Shown: positions 11,586 to 22,445 of the stretch, piece by piece
Position numbering within the stretch: position 1 is the stretch's first letter
Layout: each line of letters opens with the position of its first letter
NCBI GenBank assembly: GCA_043228905.1
Contig: JBHGNT010000001.1
Coordinates: 23,746,001 to 23,810,000, forward strand
Length of the DNA stretch: 64,000 nucleotides
From: Azolla caroliniana
Lineage: Eukaryota > Polypodiophyta
Direction: 5' to 3'
Translations under genes and position numbers: made by a program
Notes under the pieces: model-generated
Seen by the model: only the letters and a program-made list of their open reading frames with translations
Told to the model about the DNA's origin: nothing
Databases searched by the model: none

Positions 11586-12530
11586 ACAAACATGAGGGAA
11601 GAATGTAAATCGCAGACAAATGTGAGGCGATTTCTTTGTGCATGTGCATTCTACCACATTTGGATCCCGCATTATGCTCACCTAGTCGAGCCTTTGTATG
11701 GGCTACTCAAGAAAGGGCGGAAGTTCATGTGGGAGGAAAAGCACACAGAGGCAATGAAGAGGCTCAAAGGAATGTTGGTAGCGCAGCTTTACGAAAAGCC
11801 GTATACAAGGAAGGGGTGCCCATCTACGTGACGGTAGATACGAGTCCAATAGGGATCAGATGGGTCATCAACCAAGAAGGAGAGGATGGTGCACGTTATG
11901 CCATCCGGTTCGGAGCCAAGGTCTTAAGCGAGCAACAACGAGGATACGCCCAAGTAAAACGTGAGCTTTGGGGTATTGTGTCCGCAGTGAAGGCGGATAA
12001 AGATTACCAAATTGGGTCAGAGGTGGTAATAGAGACAGATTGCCTTCCAATCCTAGGGATGGTTTCGGGATGTGCAACAGCTGACTTAGCTATGCTAAGA
12101 TGGATTGCTTACATCAAATCAAAGAACCCAGAGATTCACCACATTTCAGGGAAGAACAATGCCATGGCAGATATGCTATCGAGGGCAAGATTCAAGGGCG
12201 AAAGCGACATGGTGTCTGAAGATGAGGATGTCGTTCTTGACTTCTTTAAGACGGCCCAAGCATCTATAGATGATCGAGATGTGCGAGTACTCCACGCCTT
12301 CAATGAAGGTGAACACGAAGGGGAGTGGCTACATATTGGCAAGTTCTTAAGCTCAATGACAGTGGATAGCTCATGGTCGAAGGAGGATGCACAAAGAGTC
12401 TGAAAGAAATAGTACAAGTACTTCCTATGAGGGGGATTCCTCTGGAGGCACCCGAAGAGAAGGACAGGGATGCCACTACGAGTAGTCATCAAGGAAAAGG
12501 ACCAGACAACATTGGTGTCCGAGTCCACGG
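11586..12530 (+). pseudogene. Gypsy RNase H and integrase N-terminal stub
   Basis: After a frame change the RT connection segment (RRFLCACAFYHIWIPHYA, ...LLKKGRKFMWEE) leads into RNase H in 11636-12403: VTVDTSPIGIRWVINQ, then KRELWGIVSAVK, then ETDCLPILGMVSG and HHISGKNNAMADMLSR, which are the conserved RNase H blocks with D, E and D in place. From 12404 the frame breaks; a short stretch resembling the segment before the integrase zinc finger (GMPLRVVI) is seen to about 12515, then the sequence jumps to integrase C-terminal sequence, so the HHCC finger and the DDE core are deleted. Confidence 0.8.
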
Positions 12531-13188
12531 ACACGGGCCTATCGTCAAAGCCATTGTAAGAGCTTGTGATGGGCGAGTCGGGAACTAGCCTCGGTTACTA
12601 CCTTATGCCTTGCGGGCCGACATAACAACTCACAGCTCAGTTACAGGTTTCATGCCAGCTAAACTCATGTACGGACAAAACCCGATGATGCCCATTGAAG
12701 ACATGATCGCATCATGGGTAGCGATGCCATGGGAAAACGAGATGAGTCGAGAAGAGCTTCCAGTAACAAGGATAAGGCAACTCGAGAGAAGACCTGAAGA
12801 CTTGGAGTTGGTGATGGAGAGGTTAGAAGCGATTAGGCTACATAACAAAGCTCAATTCGACAAGACACACTGACTACGCCCTTGAAAGATCGAAGAAAGA
12901 GACTGGGTGATTGTGTATGATAGCAATCTCGACAATCAACATAGCTCGATGCGGAAATTTGCAAAGCGATGGTTCGGGCCGTACGTGGTAACGAGTGCAA
13001 ACAATAATGCCACCTACCACCTCATTGAACTTGATGGGACTAAGCTGGCAGTACCTATAGCAGGGACGCGGGTCAAAATCTTCAAAAGACAGCACGACAG
13101 TGAGCCAAACCTCGATGACCTTGACGACGATGAAGACGAGCGAACCACGAGCCGCGGGGTCAATGAGGAGGAAGAAGTGGACTATTGA
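12530..13188 (+). pseudogene. Gypsy integrase C-terminal region
   Basis: Reading begins at GHGPIVKAIVRACDGRVGN (about 12530-12586), the stretch after the catalytic Glu of integrase, followed by a stop, then THSSVTGFMPAKLMYGQNP (12610-12873) and, after two more stops, a beta-barrel-like C-terminal domain (KFAKRWFGPYVVTSANNNA, 12907-13188) with an acidic tail ending EEEEVDY. The catalytic core is missing, so the copy cannot integrate. Confidence 0.8.
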
Positions 13189-13287
13189 CCACCCTCAGCC
13201 CGCCATTCTTGGCACATACCGGAGGATGTGCGGTTTGGTGGGGGTGGATGTCGTGATGTGGTGTGCCGAGTGTGGGAAAAATGTGGT

Positions 13288-13415
13288 GAAAGGGGGTTAA
13301 AATGTGTATGTGCAATGTGTATGCACACAAAGTCGATTAATTGTCCACATGGAAAAGAAAAGGAAAAAGGAAGGGTGCAAAGGAGGTTTAGGAACTCGTG
13401 TAAAAGAGAGAGGAG
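13288..13415 (+). repeat. Gypsy polypurine tract and start of 3' LTR
   Basis: gaaaggggg (13288-13296) just after the integrase frame is a polypurine tract. The LTR likely starts TGTGTATGTGCAATG at 13303. Sequence 13245-13415 is closely matched, in inverted orientation, by 14850-15013. The plus LTR stops resembling its partner after about 13415, so it is truncated or rearranged there. Confidence 0.6.
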
Positions 13416-13610
13416 CAGTGTTGGGCAAAGTTTCTAGTCCATACCGGAAATTTTCCTGCTTCTTACCACACACTTACTAAGGTTTGCCCTAGTTGTCTTT
13501 ATACTTATACAACTTTATGGCTATTTACATACATAGCCCACATGGGGTAGAGGAGAAGTATAATGAGAGACTCGGAGGCAATGACCTTGAGTTCACCTTC
13601 GTCTGACAAA

Positions 13611-14070
13611 CGCTCCCTCGTCACAAGACGCCGAACGTACAAGGAAAGGGACGAGAACACAAACACGAAGGCCCGTACGCCTTTATGAGTAGGAGAGGTG
13701 CATGGGCAAAAGCCCAAATGCTCCCTCATCACAAGATGTCGAACGTACAAAGAAGACACTAAACACACACACGAACGCTCGTACGCCTTTATGAGGAGGA
13801 GAGGTGCATGGGCACGCCTGAAACGCTCCCTCTTCACAAGACGACCGAATGTACAAGGAAGACATGTAACACACACACAAATGCTCATACGCCTTTATCA
13901 GGAGGAGAAGTGTATGGGCACGCCCGAAATGCTCCCTAGTCACAAGACGACCGAACGTACAAGGAAGACACAAACACACGCACAAATGCTCGTACGCCTT
14001 TAAGAGGAGGAAAGGTGCATGGGCACGCCCGAAATGCTCCCTTGTCACAATATGGTCGAACGTACAAGGA
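13611..14070. repeat. About 106-bp tandem repeat, just over 4 copies
   Basis: The motif ctccctc/ctccct followed by (g/t)tcacaag recurs at 13613, 13721, 13826, 13932 and 14037, spacings 108, 105, 106 and 105 bp. Each unit also contains cgaacgtacaagg and tcgtacgccttta. The array creates long minus-strand open frames with repeated Cys/Leu/Arg, which I regard as artefacts of the repeat. It lies between two facing LTR ends. Confidence 0.9.
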
Positions 14071-14849
14071 GATGAGAATTAAAGAAAGAAAAGATGAATG
14101 ACATTGACTAAAGAAGTAGATATGTAAGTTCGATTGCAATGCAAGAGTGCCCTTTATTAAATAGGTTTTGATTACAATGTGGCAACTTCTAGTTAACCAC
14201 AAGCTCAACAAAACATAAATACTAAATGCCCTTAGAGACAACAGCAAATCCGAACACCGAGCACGAACACGAAGAAGACGAGCACATGAGCACACCACAC
14301 CACAAAAATGTCGACACCAATGAACCACGACCACCAGAACAGTGAGCACACGAGCTCGCAACAATGAAAGGGGGCGAAGCAACACCGAACCAACAAGGCT
14401 CGGGCTCACGAGCACTGTAAACGGCCTGAGCACTTCGAGTGCCAACATGAAGAAGACGAGCACGTGGCGATGAAGGGGTATGAGATGAAGAAAAATGGTG
14501 AAGATGAAGATGAAGAGCTCTGAAAGAAAAATGGCGATAGTCTCCTCCTCCCAAAACGTCCTCTAAAATGAGCCCCCCTCAACCTCCTTTTATAGGAAAA
14601 AAATAGGGAGGGGGTCGCCACATTCCTATTCAATGCGAAAGGAATAAAATTCCTTAAATCACACTACATTGTCAAACTGAATTTGAACTATGTACCTTCA
14701 GTTAGGAGTCAATATGCCTATTCGCTAGACCATTAACTCTATTATTCATAGGGTATAATCTTATTAATTTACAAATCCACAGTTTGTCTCCTCTCTACTT
14801 TTTCATCTCCACTTTCTCATTTTTTACCTCTCCTCTCTCTTACTTTTCA
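14071..14849. other. Probable LTR body, no gene
   Basis: GC-richer sequence with repeated 'gagcac/cgagcac' motifs at 14255-14470 and an AT-rich flank from 14640. Minus-strand open frames (14222-14633) are Ser/Leu/Cys-rich and unlike any family I know. Most simply this is the body of the minus-strand LTR that begins at 14954. Confidence 0.35.
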
Positions 14850-15013
14850 TATTTCCTCTCTTTTACACAACTTCTTTCACACCCTTCCTTTTTCCTTTTC
14901 TTTTCCAAGTGCACAATTAATTGACTTTGAGTACACGCACATTGCACAAACACATTCTGACCCCCTTTCACCACATTTTTCCCACTCGGCACACCACATC
15001 ACGACAACGTACT
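14850..15013 (-). repeat. Facing gypsy polypurine tract and LTR start (minus strand)
   Basis: On the minus strand, tgaaaggggg (14970-14961) is followed by an LTR start at about 14954 (TGTGTTTGTGCAATG). This copies 13245-13415 in the opposite direction, including the upstream flank cgtgatgtggtgtgccgagtg, so two related elements meet 3' end to 3' end. No minus-strand pol is found to the right, so the second element survives only as this end. Confidence 0.65.
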
Positions 15014-15765
15014 ATGGTTGTACTCTTAAACACCAATATGGCAATGTAAAAATTGTTTTCATATTTTGTAACAAATATGTATGAGCTTGTTTGAGGATAT
15101 ATTGCCTCCCTTCACATAAAATCCATACAAATAATTTTTCGATCTACATGCATCTAACATCACCACCCTACTTACAATCTACCATCTTTAGGTTTATCAC
15201 AATAATTTGCATTCCACCAAGAGGCACATGTTCTCAATCTTGGACTATTGCATTGTTCTATCGTTTTACTTTTTCCCAATGAATGACATGTTCCAAGAGA
15301 ATCAAAACTCTTAAGTACTTAACACTCCAAATGACTTCGATTTCTCCTTCATAGTAGCTATTCATACTTCCTGTGCATGTGAATAAGTGTGAGTAACTGA
15401 TCAAGAACTACACAGACCAAGAACTATGGCATTCACCAATGTCTAGTCAGAATACACGTCACACACTAGCAAAATCCATAGAATAATCAAGCAAACAAAA
15501 CTATTTAAAGACAAGGACATTAAAGAGCATAGGGTACATAAAACTCAATCCATTATTCAAATTGGGTAATTAACATCCCAAGAGGTGTAAGAGAACAAGA
15601 GAAAATATACCAAAAGGTTTTCTTTTAACCATTGGAAGAATACATATAACAAAATCGAGGAAATTATACTCCTTTTGACACTTGTAATTCTCAAAATTGA
15701 CTGAAGTAGCAGTAGCCTACTAGAGCAACCATCCTAAATGTAAGAAATTATGATTAACACTCTCT
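15014..15765. other. Intergenic, downstream of CPN10
   Basis: AT-rich, no open frame with recognisable content. Probably includes the CPN10 3' flank; no clear poly(A) site can be assigned. Confidence 0.4.
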
Positions 15766-18029
15766 TTAGTCTGTAAGAATGCCCAAAAGATCATCGTTGC
15801 GGAAGATATGGAGCCTGAAGAACAAAAAGAAAGAAAGTACAGAAAGTAAAGGGTTAGGACTGAAAAACAAAAATCCAAAACATGCAAAGGAAGAAAAATA
15901 AATTAAGAAACCATTATTTGAAAGACATACTCTTTGTCTTCTATCTTTACTTCAGTACCACCATATTCTGGAAGAAGAACCAAATCTCCCTCCTTCACAG
16001 TCATGGGAATAAGTGAACCATCTTTAGCCCTGCCTCCTGAACCAGTTGCAATCACCTTTGCAGCATTAACCTGCACAAACACAAATAGACCAAAGGCATG
16101 ATTATAATGCATGAACTCAAAACAGAAAAGAAAAATACATTAAACTACGTATCAATTTGGATTAATCGAAGCACATGTAAACTAAGAGAGCCGAAGATGA
16201 AACACAACAATAGTGTATAAAATATCTCATATGCTACACACAAGTCCAATATAACATAAAAGACTAGGTAATGAGAGAAAAAAGTACCGACAGACTTCTA
16301 AATATACCTATGAAAGAAATAGATATTGACCACCTATATAAATCAAGAGGCAAATACAAGAAGGATAAATAATGTGATTTTCTAAAAGACGATAAAGAGA
16401 AGTATTTCCTACAGACACTAACATCACGTGAACAGAATGACAAACACATTTAATAGATGGTTTATTAGAAAACAAGCTGCAGGTAAAACATTTGGCATAT
16501 GCAGCAGAGGCAATGCTCTGAAAAGAACCCATAAACCAAAATGTTCAAAAAATAAGAAATGAGGCATGTAGCTATGTAACATTAAAAAATACAACTTTGA
16601 AAACAATAGTGCCATTTTAAGACACATCCTCTCAACACAGTTAACACACTATAATCAGAGTGAACACAGAATCATTAGCTTCTGAGATCTAGTCAAAACC
16701 ATTGCTAACCAGCTTCTCACAGGACGCTATAAGACCCACTTACGACCTTATCTAGGTGGCAAACACATGGCATATGTAACAACGTGAATGAAGTGCAGAG
16801 TAGAAGAATTTCAATTTCTAGCTTAGACCAGCGACATAAGTTTCTACATTCAACACCTGGCAAAGAAAGAGCCTAACCATTCCCAGCCAGGAGAAGAAAT
16901 GTGATGCGTGTGGGCATTCCCGACTGACCTAACCGCCAAGCTGCGTGAAACTTAATTAACTAACCTGACCGGACAGACAAAAAACCTGACAATATCTACA
17001 ATCCAAACTCGGTGATGTAATGCCTTAACCACAACATCACTAGTAAACATAATGTGCAAAGCTGCTACAGCAGAGACATATTTCACATCATACACGCAAG
17101 AATTCTCATCCTCTTAAACTTCTAGTAGGAAACAACAGCAGTTCCTAAGACAGCAGGATTTCCATAGTGAGCCAGCATTACACATTACACATCACATTCA
17201 GGATTGCAAATATCACTCCCAATATGCAGTAAGTATTGCATAATTGCACACCTAGCTGCGTGAAGGCACAGCAAGATGCTCGATGAAACAGTAGAAATTC
17301 TCTCAACTCTGGGTTGCAACTCTAAAAATAAAAATTACAACATTACAAGCTTTAAAGGCAAAGCGTGACATTCCATATGCAAAGAAGACAAGCTCAATCA
17401 CTGTAGAAATGGGCAAGTAAACCTTATTTGTAGACACCAAAGATGACGGAATAGCAACAGCGGCACTATCACAGATACAAGGATTCATAAACATTTGTAA
17501 ACAGACACAAAGCATGATTGCCGTGAACTATTATCTCATATACCATTACCATGCAATTAATTCTTATGAAGTTTAGACACCATTACCTCTACTATGACTA
17601 GTAACAAATGTACATGTCATTTTGATTCCATTACCATTGCTTTTATCATATGTACAATCCGTATACGGATACGATCATTACTGACATCTTAAGAATTGCC
17701 AATTTTATTACCATTACCATATGTACCACATCCATTACCGCGTATAAACCACTATATACCATGAACAATACCCCAAAAGCAATGGCAAGCAATGCAACTG
17801 ATTTGATCACTACCACAACAAAGCCTATAAATATAAGCAACGATAGGAAACAGAAAGGCCAGGAAGCAAGATCGAACAGAGACAAAGAGAGAAGAGGGAG
17901 GGGGGGGATCTGTGTGTGTACCTTGGAGGAGGCAGATTCGGGGAGAAGGACGCCGCCGACGGATTTGGTTGCGGGGACGATCTTCTCAACCAAAACTCTG
18001 TCGAGAAGGGGGATAAGCCTCTTAGCCAT
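15766..18029 (-). CDS. CPN10: 10 kDa chaperonin (CPN10/GroES type, mitochondrial)
   Basis: Co-chaperonin that caps CPN60 and closes the folding chamber in the mitochondrial matrix. Three exons read on the minus strand: 18029-17922 (36 codons, MAKRLIPLL... to ASSK), 16070-15931, and 15814-15766, giving 98 aa, the usual plant length of about 97-98. Introns (1851 and 116 bp) have GT-AG ends, and phases fit (0, then 2). Visible hallmarks are the N-terminal [13 protein letters not shown] strand, the mobile loop with GVLLPESAS (contacts CPN60), the roof-region segment [29 protein letters not shown], and the C-terminal DLLGILTD. As is typical, no cleavable presequence is seen. A few positions differ from common plant CPN10 (LHIFRNDD where YHLYRDED is frequent). 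The start is the first ATG with the canonical MAKRL. Alternative: a second, cytosolic-like paralogue; unlikely. Confidence 0.94.
16071..17921 (-). other. Large first intron of CPN10
   Basis: The 1851-bp intron starts GTACAC at 17921 and ends TTTGTGCAG at 16071. It is AT-rich, and the open frames inside (for example 17650-18072 plus) are not conserved coding sequence. I see no clear transposon in it. Confidence 0.7.
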
Positions 18030-18032
18030 TTG

Positions 18033-18060
18033 CAGACAGACAGACAGGCAGACAGACAGA
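18033..18060. repeat. ACAG tetranucleotide repeat in CPN10 5'UTR
   Basis: Six to seven copies of cagа-type units (acagacagacaggcagacagac) lie immediately upstream of the CPN10 start codon on the minus strand, so a length-variable TGTC tract is in the leader. Confidence 0.85.
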
Positions 18061-18106
18061 AACCGAAGATGAATCAGATAACGAGAAGGCGTGCCAGAGA
18101 AGAAAA

Positions 18107-18115
18107 TTAGGGTTT
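18107..18115 (-). promoter_or_regulatory. Telo-box upstream of CPN10
   Basis: On the minus strand this reads AAACCCTAA, about 80 bp before the CPN10 start codon. Telo-boxes sit near the start of many plant housekeeping and organelle-biogenesis genes. A run of 12 G (18118-18129) lies directly beyond it. Confidence 0.5.
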
Positions 18116-18129
18116 AAGGGGGGGGGGGG

Positions 18130-18434
18130 TTTAGTACATCTGAAGGTTTGGTTATACTTCTGGAAGCATCCAAATCGGTTTCACACTTTGAGACCTTTGT
18201 CCGGCCACACTACAGCCCCTCCCTCCCTCTAACACTTCAATCACACGAATATATATAACTAACGTTCGGGAAGTAGAGAGGAAACACTATATCATAATTC
18301 AGAGTATGTATGCATACACAAACGAACCGGCGCATCTCCCAACATTTCGATATAAATCCGCACGGTGTGAATTGCATGATGATTGTTACAACAAGATCTG
18401 ATGTAAAGAGAGTTGTGGATCATGTGCTCCTCCT
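18130..18434. other. Intergenic upstream of CPN10
   Basis: About 300 bp of mixed sequence, presumably CPN10 upstream promoter. It contains a TATATATA tract at 18250. No gene. Confidence 0.4.
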
Positions 18435-18912
18435 ATGTTAGAGGCATCGTGGACCATGTCATTCTTTTATAAAGCAGTAGGTCAATCCGATGGAAATGCT
18501 AAATTGATGCCTATTGGGCCCATAGCTCTAAAAATCAATAGTCGACGTCAAGCTTTGTATTCTTCTTTGGTAGTGCGGCCAATTTTTTGGAGCAAGAATA
18601 ATCAATCACTTGTGGTTCTATTCCACACAAAGGCAGAGTATACGAACATTATGAAATCGTTTGGTGATAACTTTCGTGATATATAAATGACACAAGACTC
18701 GGTGTTTCTTGAAGGCACTAAACACATCAAGATAGACAAACACTATATCCACCAAAGAATCATAGCTATATAAATTGATCTTCAACTATATCCAAAATGA
18801 CCGAATATAATAGATATATTTATCAAAACTCTTGGAGTAGACAAGTGCTATCAACTTTTGGTGATACTTCACCTACGTCTCCTTGAACCCTCAAACTTGG
18901 GGGAAAGTGAAG
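18435..18912 (+). pseudogene. Copia RNase H tail and polypurine tract, decayed
   Basis: The frame 18435-18686 reads VRPIFWSKNNQSLVVLFHTKAEY, a decayed version of the copia RNase H block (normally ...SWSSKKQ...ALSTTEAEY). Downstream, KHIKIDKHYIHQRI (about 18720-18765) corresponds to the KHIDIRYHFIRE block, and DIFIKTLGVDKCYQLL (about 18805-18850) to DIFTKAL. A purine tract cttgggggaaagtgaag at 18896-18912 is the expected PPT position. This is the 3' end of a plus-strand copia without its LTR being clear. Function lost. Confidence 0.65.
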
Positions 18913-19243
18913 AAAAACAAACCTTTTTGTCTATTCGAAGATGCAACATAAATGAGCTCAAAGGGTTGTATCGAGATACCAAGCTCGATCACACATCTTG
19001 TGTATGAGCACACACTCCTTAGGGCATGTGTTTTGTTCAATTATGTTATCACCTTGATGAATTTGCATTACCTCTACATTGTATGAAGTGCATGCTTAGA
19101 TATCTGAGTAACTCTTCCATCATTACTAATTTGGTCCTTACTTAGACGAGTACTTGTATAGAAGTTCTATATAGAACCCCTTGTTTAAGTACTTGTGTGT
19201 TCTAGTAGCACAAGCTTAGATATTGATGCATGCGAAGAGAAAA

Positions 19244-19701
19244 TGTAAAAGTCAATGTGCGGAAGCGTAGACAAAACCAGCTGAACCGGATAACAATAGA
19301 ACACAGAGATCAAGGTTTAATGGAAAGCTTGAATATAGTACACGGGAGAGATAGAGAGAGCAGAGCAGTAAACTCAATTTCAAAATACTCAAAAGACTCT
19401 ATATATACAACTGTGCTTTACAACACTATTTATATAAGTCCTTAAAGGACTGACAAGTACTTTAATGCTTGTACAGAGCATCAGACACAGACCCCAAAAA
19501 TATGCCTATGTACTAGGCTAGAGCCGTAGGCCTGTAACGGCCTACTGGTTACAATCCGATCCGGATTATGATCCGACTTTACGATCCGACTCCTGGTTCC
19601 AGATACCTATCCTAACACCGATCCGGTTCTTCGTTTAGGACTCCGATTCGGCTCTAGCTTATTCAACCAATCCGGATCCGGTCGAGCTTGTCCGCTCAAC
19701 A
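19244..19701 (-). repeat. Minus-strand copia LTR, copy 1
   Basis: About 458 bp. On the minus strand it begins TGTTGAGCGGACAAGC at 19701, directly after the polypurine tract 19712-19702 (gagggggag). It shares its length and order of motifs with the interrupted copy at 19735-23200. Internal repeats of GATCCGG and CCGGAT at 19550-19690 are a marked local feature. Left end inferred by comparison; uncertain by some 10-20 bp. Confidence 0.7.
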
Positions 19702-20340
19702 CTCCCCCTCAAGCTCAACTTGAGGTCGGATCGTTGTGTTTCTTTGTAAAAGTTAATATGCGAAAGATTAGATAAACCGGCTGGACCGGATAACAACAGT
19801 AAAACAGAAATGAAGGTTTAATGGAAGCTTGAAAATACACAGTACACCGGAGAGACAGAGAGAGCAGAATAACATAAACTCTATTCAAAATAATAACACT
19901 CTTGTTGAGAGATCAAGCTCAACTAGATTTAGTTAGTTAGTCAACCACGTAACTTCACAGTTACTTAGATAGAAACTAGTTAGAAGTGTTGACTGTAATG
20001 CCTTAAATAGGACCTTGTACTTAAGTGTAATATTCTAGATCCTCCAATCCCAAGTACATTTAATATAGAACTTACATCGTTGTACCTATATTCTACTCAC
20101 ACATGTGCACCTTTGCACATGAGATGTATATATACCTCATTGTGGGTATTTTTGTATTTGATGATGCTCTTTAATATAGTAACTATTAATCATCCCCCAT
20201 ATTGTCTTGTTGTTCATAAGTGTTAACTTCTTCTCTCTCTTCCTCTCACACACATACACACACATCACTTAATCTTCCGCTTAACTTAATCAAATAATTA
20301 GGTACTAATTAACCCTTGCGTAATTACCTAATTCTTAACA

Positions 20341-20354
20341 TGGTATCAGAGCGT
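20341..20354 (+). other. Primer-binding site of the deleted copia
   Basis: tggtatcagagcgt directly follows the LTR end and matches initiator tRNA-Met over its first 12 bases. Confidence 0.85.
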
Positions 20355-20455
20355 GTGGTTTAGAAAATCCACTACGCCCACCCGACTCCGTGATTGTGTG
20401 TTCGAGACGCCGACGACAAAATCCGGCTATCGGCTACCGTAGTGCCGCTACGTAG

Positions 20456-22445
20456 CACGTGTACGTGGGCAAAATCAACCACCGCGAAGAGGAGTGTCGG
20501 AAAAAGAGAAGTGAGTCAGCTTCGACAAGCCGACAACTCACAAATTACACCAACAACTCCGAATACGACGACTACGGTGGTCTATTCATAATGAGACATA
20601 GAGTGAAGTCTATGTCGGTCTCCTACTCCATGAGCACCCCAACTCGGAAGACATGTGGTTCGTCATCTCCGGTGCATCACATCATCTGACGTCATACCAA
20701 GAGTGGTTTCGTGACTTACGAACGCCAGATCGACATCGGCAACATTTCATTCGGCAACGATGGCCAAAACAATTGCATCAATAATGTCTTGCATGTGCCC
20801 ACAATAACAAAGAATTTGGTCTCGATCGACCAAATCGTGGAGCAGGGCATGCAAGTTCATTTTAACAACGAAGGATGCTTCATCGAGAAAGATGGTCGGC
20901 TCATAGCTAAGGGACGGAGAGATGGTCGAATGTTCATTCTCAATTCAAACGAGGTGAAATCGGCCATGTATGCCAAAGGTCGCAAAACCAAGATGAGCAT
21001 CGACTTGTGGCACAAGAGAATCGGCCACATCAACCTCCAACGGCTCCGAGCTATACAAACAAAGGGAGTCGTCATCGGACTTCCAACCTTCGAGTCGAAA
21101 TGAGTCGACCGAGTGTGCGAAGCGTGTCAACTCGGCTAACAACATCGACTCCCATTCCCGAAGGAGAGCTATGCAAGCAAAGGCCTCCTCCATGTCATAC
21201 ATTTGGATGTATGGGGACTGGCTCAAACGCCAACGATCGGCGGATGCCGATACTATGTCCCCTTCATCGACGACTATTCCCGCTACACCTGGATCTTTCC
21301 AATGAAGAAGAAGAGCAAAGTGCTCTCCCACTTCCAAAAGCTCAAGGGCCAAGTGAAAAAAGAAACCAGTTGGCACATTCAATGCCTACGATCGTATGGA
21401 GGAAAGGAGTACTTCTTTGACGAATTCATCTCCTACCTCCAAGGTGAAGACATTCAGAGAGAATTCTCGTGTCGACACACACCCCAACAAAATGGAGTAG
21501 CTGAAATAAAGAATCGGCAAATACTTGAGGTAGCACGCGCCATGATGCATGAGAAGCACATGTTGAACTTCTATTGGGCCGAAGCGGCATCAACGGCCGT
21601 CTATCTCATGAACTGGTGCACCACCAATGGAGTGCATGAGCTAACTCCATACGAGCTCCTTGTTGGAAGGAAACCAATCCTATCACACCTCAAGGTGTTC
21701 GGAAGCATTGCGAACGTATGCATCCCAAATGAAAGCCCGACGTGAGGTAAGAGAAATGTATCCTCATACGAAAAGAAGGCATACAAGTGCTTTAACCCCT
21801 CGACCCGAGCGGTTCAGGTGAGTCGAGACGTAGTCTTTGACGAATCAGCATCATGGTATAAGACCGATTCGGCTCCACCCAACCCAACCGAGGAAGAGTT
21901 GAACATCAACTCGGAGGACGATATTCAGACAAGTCCTCTACCAAAGGACAATGCAAGCCCACTCGAGCCTTCAAGCATTCCAAGCACGTTGCAGCCAAGT
22001 ACGACCTTGGACAAAGGCAAAGGTAAGATTCATGAATACAAAGTCGACCACCCCGACGACAGTGATTCGGATGTATTGGCTCCCTCACTAAACAGTGAGT
22101 TGGTGTACCCATCACGCAGACACCGGGAGAACAAAAGGCGCTCACATCAGCAAGCCAAAAACTTTGACGCTCTTCTAGAGAGAAGAATCCTGTCACTCGG
22201 CTCGAGTACATCATTATGCCTTCATGATGAAGGTAGCGGCTGAACAAGAGCCCGAGACCTCTACAAAAGTGGCTCGTGACCCACGATGGGTGGAAGCAGT
22301 CAACCCAAGCCTTCGTCACATGCTTGAGTGGGAGGAACCGAAATTGCCACGACACAGAAGCCGACACTAAAAGTCGCACAAAAGCCGGACAACGCCGAAA
22401 GAAAAACATGATGTCAGACGTCTCACACTTGAGCTTGAGGGGGCG
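20456..22445 (+). pseudogene. Copia protease-integrase polyprotein, RT missing
   Basis: Only about 100 bp separate the PBS from a decayed zinc knuckle (YVGKINHREEECRKK, the second Cys replaced by Val), so most of gag is deleted. The protease reads WFVISGASHHLTSYQEWF: the catalytic Asp of DSG is Ile. 20711-21103 holds the GAG-pre-integrase HKRIGHINLQRL, and after a stop near 21101 the integrase follows: DVWG (first D), FIDDYSRYTW (second D), a PQQNGVAEIKNRQ block (Glu), then FYWAEAASTAVYLMN and ELTPYELLVGRKP. A stop at 21743 precedes a Ser/Pro/Asp-rich linker, which ends at RDPRWVEAV-like remnants, then runs straight into the 3' PPT. RT and RNase H are absent. Inactive, though integrase blocks remain readable. 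Confidence 0.88.

Noticed and set aside
13505-14633. Minus-strand cysteine/leucine-rich proteins of up to 175 aa
   Set aside because: They are produced by the 106-bp tandem repeat and GC-rich LTR body; repeated motifs continue in other frames and no domain is recognisable.
17650-18110. Plus-strand 140-aa and 64-aa frames over CPN10
   Set aside because: They overlap CPN10 exon 1 antisense and its intron and have no conserved features.
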